From an uncultured Ruminococcus sp. (GTDB lineage Bacteria; Bacillota_A; Clostridia; Oscillospirales; Ruminococcaceae): a stretch of DNA of 9,610 nucleotides. Below are positions 1 to 5,733 of this stretch, one piece after another (the first letter of the stretch is position 1; each line of letters begins with the position of its first letter). The position numbers and the translations under genes are program-made. The stretch lies in assembly GCA_902782875.1 (NCBI GenBank), contig CACZPE010000096.1:1-9610 (forward strand), written 5' to 3'. The notes beneath the pieces were generated by a model. It worked only from the letters and a program-made list of their open reading frames with translations, was not told the origin of the DNA and made no database searches.

Positions 1-1132
1 GCAGGGGACGCAGCGCCTTGTCTGCTTCCTTGAGCTTCTCGCGTATGGGTATATTCTGCGGACAGTGCTTTTCGCATTTGCCGCAGCCTATGCACTGATC
101 AGCAAAGGACGGTTCCTTTTTGAGCGTCACCGACTGTATATACTCAAATCTGCCCGAGGCCTTGTCCTCGGAATACATCCTGTTGTAGCAGCGGAATATG
201 GACGGGATATCCACTCCCTTAGGGCAGGGCATACAGTATCCGCAGCCTGTGCATCCGACCTTTGTGGTCTCTGCGATTATGCCGCATATCTCGTCTATCA
301 GCTTGCGCTCCGCCTCTGTAAAGCACCCTGCTTCTGCTTCATCAGCCGTGCGGCAGTTCTCCTCCACCATATCGGTCGAGTTCATGCCCGAAAGCACACA
401 GGTGACCTCCTTCTGGTCCCACAGCCAGCGGAATGCCAACTGTGCAGGGGTGTATCCCGTGCCGCTGTCGGCTATGATCTGCTTTGCCTTTACGGGCAGC
501 ATATCCACCAGCTTGCCGCCTCTCAGCGGTTCCATTATGATGACGGGTATGCCCTTTTCTGCGGCGGCTCTGAGCCCTCTTTTGCCCGCCTGTGTGTCCA
601 CGTCCATATAGTTGTACTGTATCTGGCAGAAATCCCAGTCATAGGCATCCAGCACTCTGAGAAACTCCTCTGTGCCGCCGTGATACGAAAAGCCGATGTT
701 GCGTATCTGTCCGCTCTTCTTCTTTTCTTCTATCCAGCTTTCGATGCCGATCTTTTTCAGCTTCTCCCACTGGCCCAGATCGGTGATATGGTGCATCAGA
801 TAGTAGTCGATATAGTCTGTGCGCAGCCTTGAAAGCTCCTCACTGAAAAATCTGTCTACCGATGATGCGCCCGTTACCATGTACTGCGGCAGCTTTGTGG
901 CGATATTGACCTTTTTGCGCAGGCCGTTTCTCTCGAGTATCTCTCCGAGAGCGGCTTCGCTGCCCTGATAGAGATACGCGGTGTCATAGTAGTTGACACC
1001 CTTTTCGTATGCCGCCAGCAGCTCCTTTTCGGCCTTGTCGATGTCTATGCCGCCGCCCTTGCGGGTAAAGCGCATGCATCCGTAGCCGAGTATGGATATG
1101 GGCTCGCCGTGCCTGTCATTTCTGTATAACAT
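1..1132 (-). CDS. Aldo/keto reductase with C-terminal ferredoxin domain (3' end outside window)
   Basis: Predicted NAD(P)H-dependent oxidoreductase of the aldo/keto reductase superfamily, COG1453 type, probably cytoplasmic; the substrate cannot be told from sequence. I read 377 codons from ATG (1132-1130) to the window edge without a stop. The TIM-barrel part covers about residues 1-285. The likely catalytic tetrad is visible: D50 and Y55 in YDTAYLYQGSE, K80 in ATK, and H114 in YYLMHH. The C-terminal part carries two cysteine clusters, C294/C297/C300/C303 followed by P, and C347/C350/C353/C357 followed by P, expected to bind 4Fe-4S clusters. Members of this family are usually around 380 residues, so only a few residues are probably missing. 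The ribosome binding site AAAGGCGG (1149-1142) lies 9 nt before the ATG and overlaps the stop codon of the upstream ydcF-like gene, so this is the sixth gene of the operon. Confidence 0.93.
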   Translation of the reverse strand, partial: MLYRNDRHGEPISILGYGCMRFTRKGGGIDIDKAEKELLAAYEKGVNYYDTAYLYQGSEAALGEILERNGLRKKVNIATKLPQYMVTGASSVDRFFSEELSRLRTDYIDYYLMHHITDLGQWEKLKKIGIESWIEEKKKSGQIRNIGFSYHGGTEEFLRVLDAYDWDFCQIQYNYMDVDTQAGKRGLRAAAEKGIPVIIMEPLRGGKLVDMLPVKAKQIIADSGTGYTPAQLAFRWLWDQKEVTCVLSGMNSTDMVEENCRTADEAEAGCFTEAERKLIDEICGIIAETTKVGCTGCGYCMPCPKGVDIPSIFRCYNRMYSEDKASGRFEYIQSVTLKKEPSFADQCIGCGKCEKHCPQNIPIREKLKEADKALRPL

Positions 1133-1147
1133 GCTGTAACACCGCCT

Positions 1148-1909
1148 TTACCGTCTGAATATTACCGTATAGATAACGCCGAAAAACTCTCTGAGCCAGT
1201 AGGTGGGCAGGAATGCAAGCTGGGTGCGGGAGCTTCTGGCGTAGCATTTTATCCCCGCACGCTCTGCGATTATATGAGATCTGAACTGGTGAAACTCGCT
1301 TGTGACTATGACCGCTTCGTGGGGCAGTCCGAGCCTGTCCATTATCTCAAGGCTGTTTTTCATATTGGTATAGGTGCTTACTGATTTGTCCTCAAGGATT
1401 ATCCTGCTTTCGTCTATGCCTTTTTCCACAAGGCGCTGCTTTATCGCATACGCTTCGGTGTAAGGCTCGTCGCTGCCCTTTCCGCCCGAGGCGATGCATA
1501 TTGCATCCGGGTTTTCGCACAGATATTCATACGCTGCATCCGTGCGCTGTGCGAGCATAGGGGAGGGACCGTAGTTTCTTACCTGGCAGCCGAGCACGAT
1601 AACGGTGGTGCTCTGCGGCGGGGGAATATCCATATGCTTTATCATAAACGCGGATAACACTCCCGCAAAAGCGGTGCATATGACCAGCAGGGCGGCAGAT
1701 ACGATCAGTATCCACCTTTTCGGGGAATGCCATACCTTCGCGATGAATACGGCAAGCTCATGGTGCCTGATACAGGCGGCAAATATCGCCGCACATATTA
1801 CGCACCCCGAGATATTGCCTATATTCGGCGTGGCAGTGACCGCAGTGGCCGCAAACAGCAGGAACATCATCACCGACGCTGCCGCAGCCGCGGAAAGAAG
1901 TATTCTCAT
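1148..1909 (-). CDS. YdcF/SanA-like DUF218 membrane protein
   Basis: Protein of the DUF218 (YdcF/SanA/ElyC-like) family, 253 residues from the chosen start. Three hydrophobic segments (about residues 2-24, 31-47 and 66-90) precede the conserved domain, so it is likely a membrane protein; which side of the membrane the domain faces is inferred from relatives. DUF218 hallmarks are present: VIVLGC near residue 103, SGGKGSDEPYTEA near 141-153, the EDKSVSTYTN segment near 173-182, and VTSEFHQFRS near 202-211. Relatives have been linked to envelope polysaccharide functions, but the reaction is not firmly known. I chose ATG 1909-1907 because it overlaps the stop of the upstream TSCPD gene as ATGA. 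An in-frame ATG at 1957 has a fair ribosome binding site (AAGGG, about 6 nt away) and would give 269 residues, but its extra Cys-rich 16 residues lie entirely inside the upstream gene. Confidence 0.88.
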   Translation of the reverse strand: MRILLSAAAAASVMMFLLFAATAVTATPNIGNISGCVICAAIFAACIRHHELAVFIAKVWHSPKRWILIVSAALLVICTAFAGVLSAFMIKHMDIPPPQSTTVIVLGCQVRNYGPSPMLAQRTDAAYEYLCENPDAICIASGGKGSDEPYTEAYAIKQRLVEKGIDESRIILEDKSVSTYTNMKNSLEIMDRLGLPHEAVIVTSEFHQFRSHIIAERAGIKCYARSSRTQLAFLPTYWLREFFGVIYTVIFRR

Positions 1910-2157
1910 GCCTCTGCAAGAGCAGCCTTTACAGCCTTTGCAAGCTGATCGGGACATGATGTGCCCTTGTTCTGGCAGTTTATCCCTTCAAGACGCTTTA
2001 TCAGCTCCTCGGCAGCCATGCCCTCTGCAAGGCGTGAAACGCCCTGGGTATTGCCGTGGCAGCCCCTGGTAAACTCGATGTTCTTTACTATACCGTCCTC
2101 AAGGTCAAAGGCTATATTGACGGAACATACGCCCTTTGGCTTATAGTTGTATCTCAT
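1906..2157 (-). CDS. TSCPD domain protein, TIGR03905-type four-cysteine family
   Basis: Small protein of 83 residues from the chosen start, matching the four-cysteine TSCPD family. The signature TSCPDQLAKAV is near the C-terminus, and the four conserved cysteines lie in GVCS, RGCHGN, INCQN and TSCPD, a spacing that suggests metal or Fe-S binding, which I infer rather than know. Function is unknown. The related TSCPD domain also occurs at the end of some ribonucleotide reductases, but no reductase is adjacent here. ATG 2157 gives the usual start of the family (MRYNYK then KGVC). An in-frame ATG at 2169 adds four residues and overlaps the upstream stop as ATGA, but its AAAAGGAA would sit almost touching the start codon, so the same ribosome site serves 2157 only at a long spacing. 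The choice between them is uncertain. The stop overlaps the ydcF-like start. Confidence 0.88.
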   Translation of the reverse strand: MRYNYKPKGVCSVNIAFDLEDGIVKNIEFTRGCHGNTQGVSRLAEGMAAEELIKRLEGINCQNKGTSCPDQLAKAVKAALAEA

Positions 2158-2165
2158 AATTCTTC

Positions 2166-2465
2166 TCATTTCCTTTTGTAGTATTTATTCCATTCGTTTA
2201 CTATCTTGTCGGATTCGTCTTCGTCAAAATCGGGATGCAGGCTCGACAGCTCGGAGCGTACAGCCTCTTTTTCATCCTGGGCGGGTACGTACCGCCAGTC
2301 GGATATGAACCAGCTTTCGTAAAGCTTCCTGTACCATCCGGGGTTGCCGGGCAGTCCTCTGTAGCGCCTTACTGCGCGGTTTGCAAAGGTCTTCTGGCGG
2401 AAGCGCTTTTTTACGCGCTTTTCGCGGTCCTTTGCTATTGCGAATCTTCTGTGGCTTCGGCTCAT
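2166..2465 (-). CDS. Small basic protein of unknown function
   Basis: A 99-residue protein that I do not recognise as a named family. The first half is strongly basic (MSRSHRR, REKRVKKRFRQK, RAVRRYRG), followed by a Trp/Tyr-rich middle (NPGWYRKLYESWFISDWRY) and an acidic stretch (PDFDEDESDK) before a basic end, KYYKRK. There are no cysteines and no membrane segment. The charge pattern would suit nucleic-acid or ribosome contact, but that is inference. It is likely a real gene because GGAGG (2475-2471) lies 5 nt before the ATG, it sits 12 nt after the HAD phosphatase gene with that ribosome site directly following the HAD stop codon, and its own stop (2168-2166) abuts the TSCPD gene. Its place in the operon gives no clear functional clue. 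Confidence 0.8.
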   Translation of the reverse strand: MSRSHRRFAIAKDREKRVKKRFRQKTFANRAVRRYRGLPGNPGWYRKLYESWFISDWRYVPAQDEKEAVRSELSSLHPDFDEDESDKIVNEWNKYYKRK

Positions 2466-2477
2466 AATATCCTCCGG

Positions 2478-3305
2478 TCATACGATGCCAAATCTCTCCA
2501 GTGCCTTATAGAATCCGCCGCGGAGTACATGATCCGTGACTATGTCCGCCAGGGCCTTCACGTCATCGGGGGCGTTGCCCATGCATACGGATGTGCCTGC
2601 CGCCGCAAATGCGGAGGCATCGTTCATACTGTCTCCGACAGCAACGGTATCTTCCTTTGCGGCACCGAGATATCCTGTCATCCGTGCCAGCGCATCGCCC
2701 TTGTCGCAGCCTGCGCTTATTATCTCGCAGTGCTCGTAGTCGTCTGTGCTGTCTGTGAAATGTATCAGTGTCAGTCTGTCCTCATCGGGTATGGAAAAGC
2801 CTTCGTACTGCTCCTTTGTGAGACAGAAGGAAAGCTTGCTCGCGTGAAGACCTCTTTCGTCATATTCCTCCAGGGTCCTGTCGCAGCGTATGCTCTCCGT
2901 GCGCAGTCCCTGCAGCTCCGATGTGTCGGGATCCTCTCCAGAAAGCAGCAGATTGCTGATTATACGGGACATGGTCTTGTTCATGAACATCCCCTCTATC
3001 GTTTCAAGAGAGTAGGGGACGCTGTTTTCGTCAAAGTATCTGCGGTATTTCCTCACGGTATCGTCGGGGATATGGCTGTTTTCAAGTATCTTCCCGTCAA
3101 GGGAGAGATAGCAGCCGCCCGCTGCGATCATGCCGTTATAGAGTTCCAGCGGCACATCCTTCGGTATCATGCCCACAGTGCGCCCTGTGCAGAGTATCAG
3201 CTTATGCCCCTTATTGTGTGCAAGGGTCAGTCCTTCAACAGCCGAGGGGATGATCCCCTCGGCATAATCGCGTATAGTGCCGTCTATATCAACAAAAAAT
3301 ATCAT
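2478..3305 (-). CDS. HAD-superfamily phosphatase, Cof-type (IIB)
   Basis: A 275-residue soluble hydrolase, predicted to dephosphorylate sugar phosphates or other small phosphorylated metabolites using Mg2+ and an aspartyl-phosphate intermediate. Motif I is DIDGT at residues 6-10 (nucleophile D6, acid/base D8). Motif II is CTGRT with T40. Motif III lysine is K202 in DKGDAL. Motif IV is GDSMND at 224-229 with D225 and D229, followed by MGNA at 242-245. The insert between motifs II and III (about 80-195) is the type IIB cap, as in Cof/YbiV/YidA proteins, and the length fits that family. The ATG (3305-3303) overlaps the stop of the upstream ATPase gene as ATGA, with no strong ribosome site, so translation is probably coupled. 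The substrate cannot be named from sequence. Confidence 0.92.
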   Translation of the reverse strand: MIFFVDIDGTIRDYAEGIIPSAVEGLTLAHNKGHKLILCTGRTVGMIPKDVPLELYNGMIAAGGCYLSLDGKILENSHIPDDTVRKYRRYFDENSVPYSLETIEGMFMNKTMSRIISNLLLSGEDPDTSELQGLRTESIRCDRTLEEYDERGLHASKLSFCLTKEQYEGFSIPDEDRLTLIHFTDSTDDYEHCEIISAGCDKGDALARMTGYLGAAKEDTVAVGDSMNDASAFAAAGTSVCMGNAPDDVKALADIVTDHVLRGGFYKALERFGIV

Positions 3306-4855
3306 TTCTTGAAAAGCGTTTCAAACAGGCCTCTGCCCAGTGAAGCGCCTATATTTCCTCCCAGTCTCTTTCCGAATGTGCCGCCGACTGTCTTGCCGAG
3401 GGCGTTTCCTGCCTCTCTGCCGAGAGAGCCGGATATGCTCTTGCCCGTAGAGCCGATTATGCGCTTGGTCTCCTTTTTCATCTTGTCGGCCTGCTTTGCT
3501 TTTTCGCGCTCTGCGGCTTCCTTTGCGGCAGCTTCGTCCATAGCCAGCTGTCTTCTCTGCATAAATTCATATGCGGAGTCATTGTCAACAAATTCGCTGT
3601 ACTTTTTATAAAGCCTGTCCTGAGCTATATGCATGCGGCGCACGCCGTCATCGAGCGCACCGAGCAGGCTCTGGGGAGGAAGCACCTTGCAAAGTTCTAC
3701 TATCGTGGGGATACCGTCTGTATCGAGCACGGATATGAGCGCCTCGCCCACGCCCAGGGCGGTAAGAGCTTCAAGCGTATCAAAGGACGGATTTGCCCTG
3801 TAGGACATCGCTGCTGCCTTGAGCTTCTTCTGCTCGGCGGGAGTATACGCCCTGAGAGCGTGCTGCACCTTGTTGCCGAGCTGTGAAAGCACATCATCGG
3901 GAACGTCCTGCGGATTCTGTGTGATGAAGTATATTCCAACGCCCTTTGAGCGTATAAGCTTCACAAGCTGTGATATCTTTTCGAGCATGGCTTTGGGGGC
4001 GCTGTCAAACAACATATGTGCCTCATCGAAGAAGAATACCATCTTCGGCTTTGCCATATCGCCCGCTTCGGGTAGTGTTTCAAAAAGCTCTGAGATAAGC
4101 CACATCATGAATGTCGCGTACATGACGGGGTTCATCATCAGGCGGCGGCAGTCGAGTATGTTTATCCTTCCCTTACCGCCGTCGGCAGGGTCGGGAGAGA
4201 GCCAGTCGTGTATATCCAGTGCGGGCTCCGCAAAGAATATGTCTCCGCCGTTTGATTCAAGGCTGACAACGCTTCTCATTATCGCCGAGAGGCTCTGCTT
4301 TGCAAGGTTTCCGTATTTCAGGGAATAGTCCTTTGCGTTCTCGCCCACATATGTGAGCATCGCCTTGAGATCCTTTGTATCTATGAGCAGAAGCTCTTCA
4401 TCATCGGCTATCTTGAAGATTATATCCATTATCGCGCTCTGGGTATCATTCAGGCCGAGTATGCGCGAAAGCAGCATCGGGCCCATTTCGGATACCGTAG
4501 TGCGCAGGGGTATGCCGCCCTCCTGGTATACATCCCAGAATGATGACGGGAAGCCCTTGTACTCAAAGCCGAGATCGGAAAGCCCCAGCTTTTCTATCCT
4601 TGACGATACGCTGTCTGTAGCTTCGCCTTTATAGCCTATGCCTGCAAGGTCGCCCTTTGCATCCGCGAGAAACACAGGTACTCCCAGCTCTGAGAATGCC
4701 TCAGCCATTACTCTGAGCGTTACGGTCTTGCCCGTGCCTGTGGCACCCGATATGAGACCGTGTCTGTTTGCCATTTCGGGATAGATGTATACGGGCTTTT
4801 CTTCGTCCGTACCCACACCCGACATACCTATTAGGATCTTGCCGTCATGTATCAA
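3302..4855 (-). CDS. HerA-like / DUF853 P-loop ATPase
   Basis: A 517-residue ATPase of the DUF853 type (helicase HerA-like, as in E. coli YjgR), within the FtsK/HerA group of P-loop NTPases. Walker A is GATGTGKT at residues 37-44. Walker B is VFFFDEAH at 273-280. A polar TQNP at 312-315 fits the sensor motif, and R335 in HALRAYTPAEQ is a candidate arginine finger. A charged, Ala-rich stretch (about 436-465) likely forms a coiled coil, followed by a Gly-rich tail (about 468-511) with repeated GxxLG-like units, usual for this family. Members are proposed to act on DNA, but no NurA nuclease gene is next to it, so a HerA-NurA resection role is not supported. The start is TTG (4855-4853): AGGGAGG (4870-4864) lies 8 nt upstream and no in-frame ATG is nearby; the ATG at 4848 is out of frame. 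It is the first gene of the operon. Confidence 0.92.
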   Translation of the reverse strand: MIHDGKILIGMSGVGTDEEKPVYIYPEMANRHGLISGATGTGKTVTLRVMAEAFSELGVPVFLADAKGDLAGIGYKGEATDSVSSRIEKLGLSDLGFEYKGFPSSFWDVYQEGGIPLRTTVSEMGPMLLSRILGLNDTQSAIMDIIFKIADDEELLLIDTKDLKAMLTYVGENAKDYSLKYGNLAKQSLSAIMRSVVSLESNGGDIFFAEPALDIHDWLSPDPADGGKGRINILDCRRLMMNPVMYATFMMWLISELFETLPEAGDMAKPKMVFFFDEAHMLFDSAPKAMLEKISQLVKLIRSKGVGIYFITQNPQDVPDDVLSQLGNKVQHALRAYTPAEQKKLKAAAMSYRANPSFDTLEALTALGVGEALISVLDTDGIPTIVELCKVLPPQSLLGALDDGVRRMHIAQDRLYKKYSEFVDNDSAYEFMQRRQLAMDEAAAKEAAEREKAKQADKMKKETKRIIGSTGKSISGSLGREAGNALGKTVGGTFGKRLGGNIGASLGRGLFETLFKK

Positions 4856-4863
4856 TTCGATGA

Positions 4864-4870
4864 CCTCCCT
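4864..4870 (-). promoter_or_regulatory. Ribosome binding site fixing a TTG start
   Basis: AGGGAGG on the minus strand, 8 nt before TTG 4855-4853. It decides the non-ATG start of the HerA-like ATPase. Confidence 0.8.
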
Positions 4871-4904
4871 GACAGGGCGTTTGCCGCTCTGTGTTCTTTT
4901 GTCT

Positions 4905-4934
4905 ATTATACATCATTACACATACATTTGTCAA
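4905..4934 (-). promoter_or_regulatory. Consensus sigma-A type promoter of the leftward operon
   Basis: On the minus strand a perfect -35 TTGACA (4934-4929) is separated by 18 nt from a perfect -10 TATAAT (4910-4905). Transcription should begin near 4898, giving a leader of about 43 nt before the TTG start of the ATPase gene. No operator is recognised. This is the only strong promoter I see for the six-gene operon. Confidence 0.85.
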
Positions 4935-4942
4935 CACTCGGG

Positions 4943-4980
4943 GGCCGTGTCGGCCGGTACGACCGGCAGCGACTTCGCTG
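4943..4980. repeat. Cluster of three short GC-rich palindromes
   Basis: Three hairpins follow each other within 38 bases: GGCCG/CGGCC with loop TGT (4943-4955), GCCGGT/ACCGGC with loop ACG (4953-4967, sharing bases with the first), and CAGCG/CGCTG with loop ACTT (4967-4980). They lie just upstream of the leftward promoter's -35 box and near the palindromic element that starts at 5034. No T-run follows, so a classical intrinsic terminator is not supported. They resemble extragenic palindromes, but I see no second copy in the window. Confidence 0.6.
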
Positions 4981-5033
4981 ATTAGTTTGTGAGGACGGCT
5001 GTTTTTGTGGCTCGGTAACTTTTGTTTGAGGAG

Positions 5034-5257
5034 AGACCCTTCCACCACCAGCCGTAGGCTGGTGGTCCCCCTCCCCTTTCAGGGGAGGTTTATCATATCC
5101 AATTAATTTGAGAAAGCCATATTATAACTATACTCATATAAGTTTAGCTGAACAAACGGCTACATAAAACTAATCAAAGTGCCTTTGCCTCCCCTGAAAG
5201 GGAAGTCATCATTGCTACGCAAAGAGGGGGACCATGCGAAGCATGGTGGAAGGGTCT
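5034..5257. mobile_element. MITE-like inverted-repeat element with hairpin ends
   Basis: The ends are inverted repeats: AGACCCTTCCACCA at 5034-5047 matches the reverse complement of 5244-5257 over 14 bases. Inside the left end are two perfect hairpins, ACCACCAGCC/GGCTGGTGGT with loop GTA (5044-5066) and CCTCCCCT/AGGGGAGG with loop TTC (5070-5088). The right end has the matching parts in reverse: a degenerate CCTCCCCTGAAAGGG (5188-5202), a GGGGGACC block (5226-5233), and hairpin ACCATGC/GCATGGT with loop GAA (5231-5247). About 20 extra bases on the right (5205-5225) interrupt the symmetry. The core (about 5089-5180) is AT-rich and shows no meaningful ORF. Similarity between the arms may extend weakly outward (5024-5033 and 5258-5271). 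No clear target duplication is visible, so mobility is inferred from the shape alone. Confidence 0.6.
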
Positions 5258-5492
5258 ACTCTACTCTAAACACTCCAAACTCCACACTGTTACAAATCTA
5301 CAGAATGTAATATATTTTAAAATATGACAAACTGTAACAATCCGGAAGACGGATGATTAAATGTAAAGGATTACAATATGAACGCAATATTATTTGTAGA
5401 CAGATATTATGTAAAAATATCATATTTTTAGAGGTGAAAATTATGGAATACTACAAATTTTTTTACATATTCTATTTTTTAGTAAAATTTTA
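5258..5492. other. AT-rich intergenic stretch, palindromes and micro-ORFs only
   Basis: No established gene is present. It holds a 14-bp perfect palindrome, ATATTTTAAAATAT (5312-5325), flanked by TACAG (5299-5303) and CTGTA (5332-5336) in inverted orientation. An overlapping inverted pair TGTTACA (5288-5294) and TGTAACA (5333-5339) and a small hairpin ATCCG/CGGAT (5340-5354) are also present. These could be protein-binding sites for regulating the downstream surface-protein gene, but no known operator is recognised. Two very short ORFs, listed separately, start here. Confidence 0.5.
5378..5431 (+). CDS. Candidate 17-residue micro-ORF
   Basis: ATG at 5378 with AAAGGA (5365-5370) 7 nt upstream, ending at TAG 5429-5431. 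The peptide is MNAILFVDRYYVKISYF. Only the well-spaced ribosome site supports it; short ORFs are common by chance in such AT-rich DNA. The next micro-ORF's ribosome site begins at the last base of its stop codon. It may be a decayed gene fragment or noise. Confidence 0.2.
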   Translation: MNAILFVDRYYVKISYF

Positions 5493-5529
5493 TTGCAAAA
5501 GCTTCACCTGTATGGTATTATGTGAATAA
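5443..5529 (+). CDS. Candidate 28-residue hydrophobic micro-ORF
   Basis: ATG at 5443 with GAGGTG (5431-5436) 6 nt upstream, ending at TAA 5527-5529. The peptide is rich in Phe and Tyr (MEYYKFFYIFYFLVKFYCK at its start), long enough for one membrane helix, with two cysteines. The adhesin promoter (5493-5521) lies inside its 3' half, so if real it would need an upstream promoter, of which I see only weak candidates. The aromatic content is what T-rich DNA would encode by chance, so confidence is low. Confidence 0.22.
   Translation: MEYYKFFYIFYFLVKFYCKSFTCMVLCE
5493..5521 (+). promoter_or_regulatory. Extended -10 promoter of the surface-protein gene
   Basis: TTGCAA (5493-5498), a 17-nt spacer, then TATTAT (5516-5521), preceded by TGG (5513-5515) to give the extended -10 form TGnTATTAT. 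Transcription should begin near 5528, making a leader of about 205 nt before the TTG start at 5734. It points away from the operon promoter at 4934-4905, so the two units are divergent. Confidence 0.7.
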
Positions 5530-5650
5530 TACTACTGTGGCGTAATATCTCTGTCTGCCGGGCGCAGATACGTCCGTCGGGGGAGGGGATGACGCAGATA
5601 CTGCATAGCAGCGCCGTTTACAGGGCGTGAAGAAAGGCGGAATGCATATT

Positions 5651-5719
5651 ATGAAGAATGACTGTCTGCACGGGGACTTCGTGCAGGATGAAATAATCCG
5701 GAAAACAAAGAGGATATGA
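5651..5719 (+). CDS. Candidate 22-residue leader peptide (upstream ORF)
   Basis: ATG at 5651 to TGA 5717-5719, with AGGCGG (5635-5640) about 10 nt upstream; an in-frame ATG at 5642 lies too close to that site. The peptide starts MKNDCLHGDF and ends IIRKTKRI. The hairpin at 5666-5686 lies inside it. Its stop overlaps, as ATGA, an ATG at 5716 that is in frame with the adhesin, and it ends next to the adhesin's AAAGGAG. Ribosomes crossing it would melt the hairpin and reach the adhesin start, so coupling is plausible. It has no homology I recognise and could be chance. Confidence 0.3.
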   Translation: MKNDCLHGDFVQDEIIRKTKRI

Positions 5720-5725
5720 AAGGAG
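5719..5725 (+). promoter_or_regulatory. Ribosome binding site fixing a TTG start
   Basis: AAAGGAG lies 8 nt before TTG 5734-5736. An in-frame ATG at 5716 has only AGAGG about 2 nt upstream, too close, so TTG is preferred. Confidence 0.75.
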
Positions 5726-5733
5726 AAAAAGAT

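Larger units (their letters stand above)
5528..5733 (+). promoter_or_regulatory. Long structured 5' leader of the surface-protein gene
   Basis: The leader is GC-richer than the DNA before it and can fold into several hairpins: GTCTGC/GCAGAT (5553-5569, one G-U pair), CTGC/GCAG with loop ATA (5601-5611), CGCC/GGCG (5612-5627), and CTGCACG/CGTGCAG with a 7-nt loop (5666-5686). CTGTCTGC occurs twice (5551-5558 and 5662-5669) and CGCAGATAC twice (5563-5571 and 5593-5601). TGTCTGC can pair with either GCAGATA, so exclusive folds are possible. I compared it by eye with c-di-GMP, ZTP, fluoride and guanidine riboswitch signatures and found no match. No terminator with a T-run is seen. Control at the level of translation is possible but inferred. 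Confidence 0.5.

Noticed and set aside
65..832. Plus-strand ORF of 255 codons opposite the aldo/keto reductase
   Set aside because: The minus strand encodes the AKR catalytic residues and both Fe-S cysteine clusters in one frame. The plus-strand frame is a shadow.
1907..1957. Cys-rich N-terminal extension of the YdcF-like protein (lipoprotein or metal-binding motif)
   Set aside because: The extension is fully overlapped by the conserved TSCPDQLA region of the upstream gene in another frame, which explains its composition; the ATGA start at 1909 is preferred.
2235..3611. Long plus-strand ORF of 458 codons antisense to the small basic protein, HAD and ATPase genes
   Set aside because: It lies opposite genes with clear catalytic motifs, has no proper ribosome site, and its product is a Cys-rich sequence without family features. 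It is a shadow of the coding strand.
5070..5095. Intrinsic terminator at the CCTCCCCT/AGGGGAGG hairpin
   Set aside because: The stem is strong, but only three T's follow and no gene ends just before it on either strand. It is better explained as part of the inverted-repeat element.
5034..5257. CRISPR array or tandem repeat
   Set aside because: The repeats are inverted, occur once each, and have no regular spacers.
5528..5733. Known riboswitch upstream of the adhesin, in particular c-di-GMP-I
   Set aside because: The conserved GACGCAAAGCC and tetraloop-receptor type segments are not present; GATGACGCAGATA only partly resembles them. An Infernal search would settle it.
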